This document shows, piece by piece, positions 54,849 to 64,000 of a stretch of DNA of 64,000 nt. The translations under genes and the position numbers were made by a program. How positions within the stretch are numbered: position 1 is the stretch's first letter; each line of letters starts with the position of its first letter. The DNA comes from Arbacia lixula (taxonomy: Eukaryota; Echinodermata; Echinoidea; Arbacioida; Arbaciidae), in assembly GCA_963669155.1 (NCBI GenBank), contig OZ022581.1:1892247-1956246 (forward strand). The letters run 5' to 3'. A model generated the notes under the pieces. It did no database searches. It was not told the DNA's origin and saw only the letters and a program-made list of their open reading frames with translations.

Positions 54849-57800
54849 AGAGACAGAGAGACATACACACATATACATACACACAGACACATAGACACAT
54901 TGATTCCCTCGATTTTAAGATCAATTTAAAAAATTGATTAATGTATCTCAAATTGAATCACCTGGTTGGCACATACATCATTTCTTCCTGGCACTACTTG
55001 GAACCAATACAAGTATATATATAGGTGAACACAAACAAATTGAATGAAATGCCGGAGAAGAAAAATTATTCGAATTTTCGGTCATAGACCTTTATATATG
55101 GGCCATTCCACGTAAATGTCACGCGAGTCACACATGTTTCATGTCGCGCAATTCGCAAACAAGGTCTAGATCAAAACTGAGAAAATTGGAGCTGAATCCA
55201 TTACTCGATCAAGTAAATCGATCATCTATACCCTGACATGTGACTCGTAAGGCGTACAGCATGCGTGACTCGCTTGACACTTATTTGGAATGGCCCATAT
55301 GTGTGTTTTTTTTTTAGAAAAAAAAAATCCGTTAATGCAGTTAACAATAACACGGTTGAAAATATATATCCTTTGCATCAATGGCATCATAGTACTGAGA
55401 GGGTTAGACCAGGGATGTGCTAGGAAGGAGGGACAACTCGAGCATGATATATTCAAACATCTGTATGGATACTATAAGCGTGCTAATGAATGTCAAAAGC
55501 ATTCCATAATCACTACAATGCTTTGATGTCCCATGCGCGCCACCGACATTTAGCTGTAGTTAACTTGGAAAGCAATATCTTTAATTCCCTATTTTGTCTC
55601 TCGAAGCTGTGTTTCTTATCACATTATTTTGCAATTTTCAAGAAAGTTAAGGACAACACCACTAAAGATCCTGTACTCGGTTTTCTTCTAAATGATTCTT
55701 GAATGATGCACAAACGGAGATATAAGATAATATTCTTACTTACACAATTAACAAATTTCTTCACTTTCCTCAGATTTCCGCAAATGTGGGATTCAATCAT
55801 TATCAAGCTGTTTATTTTCATTAACAGAGTTTGCGTGCATTTGCGTGCAACTGAGATATTTAAGTAGAAAAAAACTGTTTATTTTTGTTCGCTGATATCT
55901 CTTTTCCTCACAAAAGTATTGATGCAATCCAACAGAACTGGACAAGCGAAATAAGACTCTACATTTCTTTTGTTCTATCTGAGAAACCGTTGCTACGCAA
56001 TCCTGTTCGTTATTATGAAAACACCTGAAAAGCACATGCTGAGAAGACATTTTTTTTTCGGCGGTGCCACGCTTGGGTTCAAAGAAAGAAAATTGTTTCA
56101 TATCCTTCCATAACACATCCCTGGTTAGACCATGTTGTTCCTGGGGTGTGTTTAGGTGGGGACCGTGATCGGTACTGGGATCTTCATCTCACCCACCGGC
56201 ATACTGAAGGGGTCAAGCGGCTCGGTGGGCGTGGCGCTCATGTTCTGGGTGGCGTGTGGCGTTATTCAGACTTGCGGTGCATTCGTCTACACAGAGCTGG
56301 CACTCATGTTCAAGAAATCAGGAGGTAAGGAGTGGGTAGAGGGGAGAGTTGCCCCCCCCCCCTTAGTCATCTTTTGTAATCTTGGTTCAAGTGTCTTTAG
56401 CTAGTTTTTGACCGTTTACTAAGTAGATTGATTTAACACAAAAGCAATAAACGGAACTCATTATCAAGATACAGTCTAAAAGATATGTACTTGTTTAATA
56501 TTACATCAGGTAAGTTAAGTCATAATGTCAAAACAAATTACCATTTTATCACATAGAGTACACGGACAATGATAAAGATTTTGTTACTGTTTTTCTTAAT
56601 CCTTTTGTCACCTTTCCTGGATTATCCATTGCATAGAGAAATTTAGGTGAGAGCTGGTGTATAGTCTCATCCGCTTTTCATCATTTGAATGTTTGAGGCT
56701 TATGTTGTGTCAATCTAATATATCATGATTATTGAATTGTCACGATTGACTTTGTTATGTCTGTTGTTCAATGTACTCAGGGGGCCACCCTGGGTAAAGA
56801 TGACGGAATATATAAAATCACTGATAAATGAAAAGTTTTCGCTGATCCTTTCGTTCGTTGTTTTTGTGTGTATATCTACGTATCCATATATTTATAGGAT
56901 TGGTATAAACCCTTTTTCTCAGGTGAGTTCATCTTCCTGAAGGAAAGCTGGGGCTCGTGCGTTGCGTTCCTGAAGCTCTGGACTATCATCTTTGTGCTCA
57001 TTGCGTCCAACACCATCCAGTCGCTCGTCATAGCGCAGTACATTCTGACGCCCTTCATAGAGTGCGTCGAGTTGCCTGTGATGGCGGTCAGACTTATAGG
57101 CGCGTGTTGCATAGGTAGGCCCAGTACCATAATGAATTACGGAATGAAATGATAACGTGCATGGTGGTGATGATAGCGCAGTAAATTCTGACGCCCGTCA
57201 TACAGTGCGCCGAGTTGCCTGTGGTGGCCGTCAGACGTATAGGCACCTTCTGCATAGGTAGGCACAGTATCATGAGTACGGCAAGGTAATGATGATGATT
57301 ATGATGATGATGATGATGATGATAATGTTAATAATGAAATTGATGATGACGATAGCGCAGTACAATCTGACGTCCGTCATGCAGTGTGCAATGCTGCCTG
57401 TGGTGGCCGTCATTGGGGTAAATCGTGATAGAGTGACAACTGAGATGATAATGGCGGTGATGATAACTATGAAGGAGATGACGATGTTGACAATCATGCC
57501 CCATGATATTGATAATTATGATAAAGAGGTTAGCAAAAAACAAAGAAAACCCGAGTTATGAACGGCACTCATGTTTAACTCTAGGGCAGTCTGTAGTAAT
57601 ATTGATTATTACATGAATGTATTGTTTGATATTACTGTATACTGTATATATGTAATGGTTATGTATTCATGTATTCATTTAGTCAATCTATATTTGTGGG
57701 ATTCGTACTTACTTGTAAAGCTGGTGGAAGGCAAATTTCCACGTGATTATTGTGAACAATTAACTCATTCATTCATTCATTCACTCATTCATTTATTCAT

Positions 57801-60800
57801 TCATTCATTCATTCATTCATTCATTCATTCATTCAAGTCAACGTCGGCAACGATTGTGGCCAAAACTACGCAATAGACGGAGCTTGTTTAATACTTGACT
57901 GTGATCTAATATTATGTCTTTCAGTGGTTATTGTCCTGATCTGCTCTATGAGCGTTAAGATGCCGACTCGTCTCGCTGGATTCTTCACAACCACTAAGAC
58001 GTTTGGTCTCATAGTTGTCATCATCACTGGCATCTTCAACCTCAGTAAAGGTACGATACCTATCGTGTCCAAGTTGTCAGATGAAACAAGTAGAGTCATG
58101 CAAAGTACAACGCGTTTAATTTAAACAGAAGACCTACGAGTAATTTGATATCATGGTTGCAAAATAAGTTTGATTTAAGCTGTTAACCTTAAGGGTTAAT
58201 GAGACGATTCTCTTGCGAGAGAATGTCTGATGAAAGAATGACAAAAAGATAATATATTTCATTCATAAAGAGTGACGCTCCCACCTTAATTTGGGTAGTG
58301 AAATAGCGTGACATACTTGACTGACCCTGTAAACATGGTAAAGGGCAAGTGCGTAAGGACAGAAAGGAAGTTAGCTGGCAATGCAACCATAGATGAATAC
58401 TGCCCTACTTTGACAAAAGGAAGCCAGTGATAAATCGCTCAAATCTGGGTTAATGGTACTCTTAGATTGTTCCCAGCATTCCCTACGTACAGAAAAAAAA
58501 TATGGAGAAGAAGTATTAATCTTGCTGCAAGATATTCAATCTAACATGATGTGGTGTTCCAGTGATGACAAAGCAAGTGACGGATACATTTTGCTAATTT
58601 ACAAGAAAAGTCTCTTTTGTTAGTTGCTTCCATTTGTCAAAGTAGGGCAGGATAGGACTTTTGATTACTTGTGTCTTTCTGTGGTTGTGTGTAGGGCACA
58701 CTGCGTATCTCCAGAACGCCTTCGCCACCCCGGTAGATGTCAAGCTGTTCCCGGTGGCTTTTTACTCGGGAATGTTTGCTTACGGTGGCTGGTAAGGAAG
58801 CATTATTTTCTTGACTGAATGAGCTTCTCGTATCGCTCAGAAACTCAGTTAGTTGAGGACAAGGTCAGTTCAGCATAAACAACAAGTACATGCGCAAGCA
58901 CTAACCGGAACCATCAACAACAGCGCTGACGATTACGACAGCCGCAGAACGTGGGAGCCTCAGGTTAAATACGACATGAGTACTACAAAATTATGAATGA
59001 CATTAACCATTAAAACAATATTGACGTCATTTTGACATAACGGTCTATGTATTTTGAGTGATGTGGGGAAATAAGTTATTGATTCTTTGAAAGTTTCTTA
59101 TGCCATATATTCGGTGAGGGATCCTTTGAAACAGTAGGTGGTATACGTACATATATACGTCTCGCTTGTCAGGCATGGTCGGAATAAAAGGGACATTACC
59201 GCTCAAACGGTAACGTTTATTGAGCTGCATACTGCAGTTGGAAGCTCTTGTCAAATCTGCCTTTTCTCTTTAATCCAGGGATACCGTAATGTCCTTCACT
59301 GAAGAGGTCAAACGTCCAGAAAGGTGAGAAATAAGTACAGTCAGTCTTAAAGAGAAAACATATTAAAAACATATCTACTTACATAAGGCCCCTGCAGACG
59401 CCTCGATATGGCCACGATTCTACAGTCGTGAGGACCTACGACAGGATATGTGACGTCATTTACTTGCTTCAATCCCAAGGTCGGGTCATGTGACTCAGTC
59501 AGTCGCAGAGTGGAACGAGAGATCGAATCGTGCCGTCTACGGTGGTCATAAGTGATATGATACAAAGTACCAGTACACATGGTAGAAAAACTATTACAAA
59601 AATGTGTTCACCATTTTCAAAAAGAGTTCTCATTTGTCAGTCATCTTTTCTTGTATGTGTTAGTTTATGTGATTAGCCATTGCACTAATTGTGTTAATTG
59701 ATTTGATGATCAATCTATCTAATCATTTTTAAAAATGGAACATTCATCCATTGTTTTTCATTCAGGAACATCCCCGTTGGGATGCTGATCTCCATGGCAA
59801 CCATCACGCTAATCTACATCCTGGCTAACATCTCGTACCTGACCCTCCTCTCCCCGGAGCAGATCCTCCACTCCGAGGCAGTTGCTGCAGTGAGTAGCAC
59901 CTTAACACTTTGCGTGTCGATGGTCAGGAACTACAGCAGGTTACAAATTGATACTGGAATAGGAATGGCAGAGTGTAAAGGATCATAAGGACTTGGGTAC
60001 ATCTCACTAGCAACATAAGTCTTAAAGATTGTCCGTTTCTTTTGCAAGCTTAAAATTTGAAATCGTCTACCACGATCGTAAATTGAAGAAAGTGTGATTC
60101 AAGACCATTTCTAAGAATATAGCATGTTGAAGCTTTCTGTATATGTAAAAAACTTCAGCCGTTAAATTTCAAACCGACTTTTTTCGTACTACGAAAAAAG
60201 TATTAGTCTTTGTTACAGTATCTGTGTGGTTATTATGCGTGTGTGAAATCCTAATTTTATGAGTAACTACCAAACTTTGGAGATGATTTCTTCCACAGAA
60301 CAATTTTTTTCATAATGCGTTTTATAATTTAATAAACAGATTAATCAATAAAGCAGATAGTTCAACACAAACTGCTAAGAGCCTGAGGCAAAGACTATTA
60401 ATCAGACGTTGTTTACGTGCATTATTTGAATTTTACACTACGTATCAGTTTCAAATTGTGAATATAGAGCTTGCTAACACTTCTCTATATGTTTTGCCAA
60501 TGTTTAGATGGTTTTGTGGTGATCTGAAAAAGGGACTGGCTGCCTTTAAGCCTATGAAGAGTCTAACTTTGTTGGAGCGTTCGTTGAACGGTAGGGAGAG
60601 GGGGCCGAATTTCGACACTTTCTGAGCGGTAGGAGGGACCATCAAGGGTGGCCGAGCGTATACGGCGTTGCCTTAACGGGGTCCAACTTCTCTTAAACGG
60701 TGGTGAACGGTAACGAGCGGTGACGATTTTTCCCCACCGCTTCAGGAACGCTCCAGCAAAGTTCTGGCGGTATGACCGGGCCTTTAATAAAGGCTACCAT

Positions 60801-61045
60801 ACTGCAGCTCTTTGAGACTTGTATTTCTTTGTGCATTATTTGTGCGAAAAGGCACGTCTGGTACATAGCCTACAGGGTTAATGATAAAGAAAAGTCTCAA
60901 CGAAATGATTTATTGCAATATGCTAATCCTGATGGTATGACGTGATGATAGCATGATACCTACTATTTTATGACATACGTACATGAAGAAACTGTACGGA
61001 GAAGCAGGAACAGAGCGCAATCAAGAAAAAACAGAAAGTAGACGG

Positions 61046-61076
<31 letters not shown>

Positions 61077-61266
61077 GAGAGATAGAGAGAGAGGGAGAGA
61101 GAGAGAGAGATAGAGAGAGAGGGAGAGAGAGAGAGAGAGAGGGGGAGATAGAGAGAGAGGCAGACAGAAAGAAAGAGAAAGAAAGAAAGAAGAGGAGCAA
61201 GAATAAGGGAGGGAATGGGTGAAAGAGATGGGTATAGAGATGGGGGAGGTAAGAGGAACGAGAGAT

Positions 61267-61317
<51 letters not shown>

Positions 61318-63231
61318 TTTATGCGTTTTTTCAAATTTTCGTCAAAATGAGACTTTATTGCGGCAAACGAATGTGAAATTCGTTTTTAGTGGATAATTTT
61401 ACATAGAATAGTGGGAACTTATTTTTCTAATTTAGTAACCCTTTAAACAATTCTGCATTCATATTCCCGGTGACCATGTGTTCGCAGGATTACAGCATCG
61501 TGGCTCTCGGTAGCTGGTCTTGGCTCATCTGGTTGTTTGTCGCCCTGTCAGCACTGGGTAACCTGAATGCTTCAATCTTAAAGAGAGGAAGGTGAGAATA
61601 GGCCATCGCAGACAACACAATTTGACCGCGATTCTGCAGTCGTACGGACGGACCTACGATTGGAAATGTGACGTCACCTACATGCACAAAGCCCATGAGC
61701 GGGTTCTGAGATTCAGCCATTCGCCGAGTCGTACGACTGATCCGATCGTGTCATGCAGTGTAGCCTTTATACAATTCGGAAGTGTGACGTATTATGAGTA
61801 TGCTGTCGAGACAGCTGGTTCTGAAGTACATGTGTGTGCGTATAACAAGGAGCAGTGTCTATGTCTAAATCATTTGTAGCCAACCGAAAACAGACCCGCA
61901 ACATATAGGATGGTTTTAGTTAAAGGGGTGTCTGTGGCAATTTCAATTTGGAAAAGAAATTTTACTACTGGGTAAATGCCTAACATTTTCTTTATAAAAT
62001 CTAGGGTGGTATTTAGACAATCCAAAATATTAAAAATGCAAAAATCCAAAACTGTTTTACATAAGTCTGTTGGTGTTCTGAAACAGAGTAATAACACTGC
62101 GCCATTCAGCCAATCACAGTTGAGGGATGTAGGCCGGGGACATTAGGATTGTAACTCGAAACTCAAGTCAAAAGTTTAAGTTCGAATACCACCCTTTACA
62201 ACCGATTTGACTAGTGGTCGATTGAAGTCCGCAATCGGTCATACGACTTTGTATTCATGACTGGGCAGTTTGAAAGGTGCGTTCCCACTGGAGCGGGTCG
62301 CCGTTGCCGCTTACCGCTTTCACTTTGACGCGACGGTTTTCTCGCCGCGGCAAAATCTACAAATCCTTCACCTAGCAAAAGATGAAGGCCATAAGGTGAT
62401 GAAAACTCCGCAAGAGGCGAGAAAACGTGTGACAAGACGAAGAATTATGGCTAGCGGGAGCGGGAATCGTTGTCCATGTGAACGGACCTTTAAAGGGATA
62501 GTTCACCCTGAAATTAAGTTGGTTTCAAAAAAAGCAGAAACATCAAAAAATCATATTAGTGAAGGTTTGACGAAAATCCGTCAAAGAATAAGAAAGTTAT
62601 GATCTTATGAAATTTTAATTTTGTGACGTGCTCTCCCAAAATGTTGTGTATTGTACGATTTCATAAATAAAGAGGTATGTGTGTACAAAACGTATTTCTT
62701 TTGATGTATCAAATGCACAGGTAAAATGATGCATATCTTTTTGAGAAAATGAACATTGCCCCCCCCCAAAAAAAAAAAAAATGCAAACAACATAATGGGA
62801 GCGCACCTCGCACGTGACGTCACGAAATCATAACTTTAAAAGATCATAACTTTCTTATTCATTGACGAATTTTCATCAAACCTTCACTAATATGTTGATT
62901 TATTCATGTTTATTTATGTGTCTGTTTTTTTTTTATTGAAAAAAACTTAATTTCAGGGTGGACTATCCCTTTCACTGTTCCATGCAGAATCACTTTTGCG
63001 GCTGCCCGAGAGGGCCTGTTTCCTGAGATCATGGCAATGCTCAACGTCCGCACCCACGTCCCCATCGCCGCCGTGTTCGTCTCCCTCCTCGGACTTGTTT
63101 ACCTCATCGAAGTCAGCATCCTCTCTCTCCTCACCTACCTGGTTTTTGTCGAGACCATTTTCGACACGATGACGGTGGCCGTGATGCCGTACTACCGATG
63201 GAAGTACCCCGATCTCGAGAGGCCGTTCAGA
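48727..63231 (+). CDS. SLC7 amino-acid transporter light subunit (LAT/b0,+-like), exons 1-10, 3' end beyond window
   Basis: Exons: 48727-48746, 49431-49554, 56156-56324, 56923-57114, 57925-58050, 58695-58791, 59279-59323, 59766-59889, 61488-61591, 62988-63231 (1245 nt, 415 codons, phases consistent). The N-terminus [20 protein letters not shown] is cytoplasmic. TM1 carries the substrate-site motif GTGIF (residues 54-58) after [15 protein letters not shown]. Cys152 in PFIECVELP aligns with the Cys that disulfide-bonds SLC3 heavy chains in the heteromeric transporters. FAYGGW (238-243) is the TM6 signature, followed by Asp where LAT proteins usually have Asn. [12 protein letters not shown], then [26 protein letters not shown] and [14 protein letters not shown] continue the family order. 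About 80 residues (last helices and tail) are still missing, giving an expected ~495 aa, the usual family length. Predicted role: sodium-independent exchange of neutral or basic amino acids at the plasma membrane. The exact SLC7 member is undecided. Confidence 0.93.
49657..49732 (+). repeat. (CA)n followed by (CG)n
   Basis: About 30 CA units, then ACGCACGCGCGCGCAC. It is an alternating purine-pyrimidine tract. Confidence 0.95.
51050..51800. repeat. Diverged tandem repeat, ~200-240-bp unit, about 3-4 copies
   Basis: Recurring anchors are GTGTGCTGCTTTTTAGTTGA-like sequence (about 51062, 51271, 51515, 51711), TTGTAGTTCAAAAACCG (51089, 51315) and AATGTAACG...TTTTG.AAGAATG.GC.TAAAATCG (51205, 51430, 51648). 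Identity between units is low, so the duplication is old. Confidence 0.7.
52404..52883 (+). repeat. Direct repeat of ~70 bp, 408 bp apart
   Basis: CAACGCAGATAAAATGGCAT ... CATGATGCCTAATCATGCAA occurs at 52404-52475 and 52812-52883 with three or so changes. A second pair (GATTTATATG...AATTGA.TGCCAATG at about 52347 and 52643) lies between them, so the region is a degenerate tandem duplication of 300-400 bp. Confidence 0.8.
53520..53945. repeat. Possible MITE with GGTATTACCCC-type inverted words
   Basis: ATACCGGACAACACGGGGCA near 53526 and GTCCGGTATTACCCCATGTC near 53899 are partly complementary. The intervening sequence contains CGCTATTACCCCACG. The boundaries are unclear. Confidence 0.35.
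54180..54232 (+). other. tRNA-derived SINE remnant or pseudo-tRNA
   Basis: ATTGGTTAAGGG (A-box-like, 54185-54196) and a perfect B box GGTTCGATTCA (54220-54230) have tRNA-like spacing. The intervening CGTCTTCAGAACG could be an anticodon arm with TTC. The acceptor stem and much of the anticodon stem do not pair, so it is not a functional tRNA. Confidence 0.45.
54755..54900 (+). repeat. (CA)n/(CG)n microsatellite
   Basis: ACACACAGACACAG..., long CA runs, then (CG) x 8 at about 54831-54846 and further ACATACAC. It is an alternating purine-pyrimidine sequence of about 145 bp. Confidence 0.95.
56325..56922. other. SLC7 intron 3
   Basis: AT-rich intron with a run of 11 C at 56352-56362 next to the donor. 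Nothing else is recognised. Confidence 0.5.
57173..57257 (+). pseudogene. Decayed copy of the 3' part of SLC7 exon 4 (copy 1)
   Basis: It matches exon 4 from ATAGCGCAGTA (57030) to the donor and carries its own GCATAGGTAGG donor, but no acceptor. A C-to-A change turns the Tyr codon after GCGCAG into TAA. The offset from the exon is 143 bp, so the duplicated unit is the exon end plus about 58 bp of intron. Confidence 0.85.
57352..57420 (+). pseudogene. Decayed copy of the 3' part of SLC7 exon 4 (copy 2)
   Basis: ATAGCGCAGTACAATCTGAC, then CAGTGTGCAATGCTGCCTGT, matches the same exon segment. It diverges after GGTGGCCGTCA and has lost the donor. A GAT microsatellite (57290-57325) lies between copies 1 and 2. 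Confidence 0.8.
57767..57836 (+). repeat. (ATTC)n microsatellite
   Basis: About 16 tetranucleotide units, with TTCA as the visible repeat, in SLC7 intron 4. Confidence 0.95.
58051..58399. other. SLC7 intron 5, first part
   Basis: Non-coding. No repeat family recognised before the MITE at 58400. Confidence 0.4.
58400..58650. mobile_element. MITE with CTGCCCT...TTTGACAAAAGGAAGC ends, copy 2
   Basis: 251 bp, with the ends CTGCCCTACTTTGACAAAAG and the complement of CATTTGTCAAAGTAGGGCAG. It aligns throughout with 32447-32695. It ends 44 bp before exon 6 of the SLC7 gene. Confidence 0.87.
59385..59560. repeat. Intronic repeat shared by SLC7 introns 7 and 9 (copy A)
   Basis: It shares CGATTCTACAGTCGTGAGGA-CCTACGA, GTGACGTCA and a GAATCGTG-type end with 61602-61770. 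In both introns the repeat starts shortly after the donor. Confidence 0.7.
60026..60545. mobile_element. TTAA MITE (AGATTGTCCGTCCC family), copy 2
   Basis: 520 bp between TTAA at 60022-60025 and 60546-60549. It is about 97 percent identical by eye to 35321-35842, so both moved recently. It lies in SLC7 intron 8. Confidence 0.9.
60546..61030. other. SLC7 intron 8, middle part
   Basis: A segment rich in AACGGT/GAGCGGT words (about 60575-60780) resembles short self-complementary repeats. No exon is recognised. Confidence 0.4.
61047..61314 (+). repeat. (GA)n-rich microsatellite region
   Basis: GAGAGAGA blocks interrupted by GGGAGA and GATAGA at about 61047-61165, plus a second pure block at 61275-61311. 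Frames across it are low-complexity. Confidence 0.95.
61325..61442. mobile_element. Right arm of the AGGGTTACTAAATTAG-family TTAA MITE
   Basis: It matches 28545-28647 plus 30085-30100 and ends CTAATTTAGTAACCCT before TTAA (61443-61446). The left arm is absent. It supplies the empty-site sequence for the nested Helentron-like element. It ends 45 bp before SLC7 exon 9. Confidence 0.85.
61602..61770. repeat. Intronic repeat shared by SLC7 introns 7 and 9 (copy B)
   Basis: CGCAGAC...GCGATTCTGCAGTCGTACGG..GACCTACGA...TGTGACGTCACCTACATGC corresponds to 59390-59560. The copies are well diverged. Confidence 0.7.
61771..62491. other. SLC7 intron 9, middle part
   Basis: Non-coding. The GC-rich segment 62275-62490 carries inverted words (GTGCGTTCCCACTGGAGCGG versus GCGGGAGCGGGAATCGTTGT...GTGAACGGACC) and may be another MITE adjoining the next one. 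Confidence 0.4.
62492..62972. mobile_element. MITE of the GGGATAGTTCACCCTGAA family, intact copy
   Basis: About 481 bp. The ends are AAAGGGATAGTTCACCCTGA and the complement of CAGGGTGGACTATCCCTTT. The long imperfect arms share AAGAAAGTTATGATCTT and GTGACGT words. The left side is preceded by TT (TTAA overlapping the end); the right flank reads TTCA, so the TTAA duplication is decayed on one side. It ends 15 bp before the start of SLC7 exon 10. Confidence 0.87.
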
Positions 63232-64000
63232 GTAAATAGTGAAGTCACTCATTCATTTCTTTAACATGTCCAAGAGTTGTTGTAATCCTACAGTTGTTTG
63301 TTTTTTCAGGTCAATTGCATGTACAGTACACAGTATTTTTTTCTGTAGTATGCCATTCCACGGAGATCAATGTGTATATTCAAACCTCAAGCACTATTCA
63401 GATAAATGTGTAATTTATGGTAATTAATTAATTTAATCAATTTTTAATTAATTTGTTCCGGTAAAGCATGCTGTGTCAAATAAAAGAAACCAAGGACCAA
63501 ACATAATTAGCTTTCACACCTCACAGCACCGCAATATTGTCCGTAACAGATGTTTAACGCAAACAGTATACTAAACCTAGACGAGCTTCATGGGACGCCA
63601 ATGTAACAACATAAAAACATTATTATTGATTCAATTACAGTCCAGATTTCAGAACCATATGTCATTGCTGGTAGTACACATTGATTTAAAACTTAATGTT
63701 GATTCAAAATACTGTAACTAGTTTTTTTTCCACGGAGCCTCGACTAAGCCTGGACTAACTTTATGGGCGCCAAATAAAACGACATCAAACATTGTATTAT
63801 TTATTCAATACAACTGATTTTGTCCTCTGAATCACTATGGTACATTAAGTTTGTCTACATAATAATTAGAGCGAATAATTGAAAACACCCAATGTTGCAA
63901 TTCTGTGATGAAAATCGACGATTTTGTGACGGCATCAGATGATTAATGTTGAACCCCGTAATGTTAGTCCAAGTTTAGTACGCGGTATAATTACTGTTAC
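63232..64000. other. SLC7 intron 10 (to window end)
   Basis: It starts at the donor GTAAAT. Two weakly similar segments, CCTAGACGAGCTTCATGGGA (about 63577) and CCTGGACTAACTTTATGGGC (about 63748), suggest an old ~170-bp duplication. The final SLC7 exons are not reached. Confidence 0.6.

Larger units (their letters stand above)
49555..56155. other. Large intron 2 of the SLC7 gene
   Basis: 6.6 kb without a recognised exon. It holds two CA microsatellites, a C/T-rich stretch (about 50290-50690), diverged tandem repeats (51050-51800), a duplicated ~70-bp segment, a tRNA-like box pair at 54185-54230, and 16 G at 50272-50287. Frames such as 51410-51934 on the minus strand fall inside the tandem repeats and are not coding. 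Confidence 0.6.

Noticed and set aside
54755-54951. Cys/Val-rich frame on the minus strand
   Set aside because: It is a translation of a CA/CG microsatellite.
57289-57561. 90-codon Met-rich frame
   Set aside because: It consists of a GAT microsatellite plus a decayed copy of SLC7 exon 4 in the wrong context.
1-64000. A prokaryotic or viral origin of the window
   Set aside because: Phased GT-AG exons of NBN and SLC7, MITEs, LINEs and microsatellites are clearly metazoan.

Overview
The window looks like animal nuclear DNA. Genes are split by GT-AG introns, there is no operon structure, and MITEs, microsatellites and long poly-G tracts are dense. The gene content (an invertebrate-type nibrin, a heteromeric amino-acid transporter light chain, a PIN/NYN ribonuclease) and the repeats (Mag/SURL-like Ty3 element, Helentron-like element with ~165-bp internal repeats, TTAA-target palindromic MITEs) fit a marine deuterostome. 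A sea urchin or other echinoderm is most likely, but that is inference; no species was identified.

Layout. (1) 574-1407, minus strand: two exons of a NYN/Zc3h12a-type endoribonuclease gene that continues off the left edge. (2) 2005-8107: a foldback element, a 4.95-kb Ty3/Gypsy-type retrotransposon with two apparently identical 152-bp LTRs, a CCACC target duplication and one in-frame stop inside RNase H, then a GGCCGGCC-rich palindromic repeat. (3) 8789-22885, plus strand: a complete 15-exon nibrin (NBN) gene of 920 codons. All exon phases agree, and domains run FHA, tandem BRCT, an acidic disordered region, the MRE11-binding KNFKKFRK motif and an ATM-type tail. Its introns carry a hAT-like MITE, a 5'-truncated LINE and other MITEs. 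A TTAA MITE starts 30 bp after the stop codon. (4) 24117-27292: a minisatellite of about 40 units (81 bp, with a 68-bp variant). (5) 28090-40259: gene-poor repeat territory with a Helentron-like element nested in a TTAA MITE and a solo LTR nested in another MITE. (6) 40260-40459: a 200-base assembly gap, directly followed by the last three coding exons of an SLC7 transporter (to 43557) whose upstream exons are not in the window. (7) 48727-63231, plus strand: the first ten exons (415 codons) of a second SLC7 light-chain gene, which runs off the right edge. Its introns contain decayed tandem copies of the end of exon 4, and several MITEs sit within 15-45 bp of splice acceptors.

How the genes work together. 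The host genes do not form a pathway. NBN is the phosphopeptide-binding and regulatory subunit of the MRE11-RAD50-NBN break-repair complex. The two SLC7 loci are tandem paralogues of amino-acid exchangers that pair with SLC3 heavy chains. The NYN gene is an RNA-decay or antiviral-type nuclease. Most of the remaining structure comes from mobile elements, and the most informative observations are where these elements nest in each other or abut exons. I saw no clear evidence of a new multi-gene system. The strongest unusual signals are the Helentron-like element carrying six perfect DR1 nuclear-receptor sites, MITE ends forming part of splice sites, and a Tc1-type MITE with Sleeping-Beauty-like termini.
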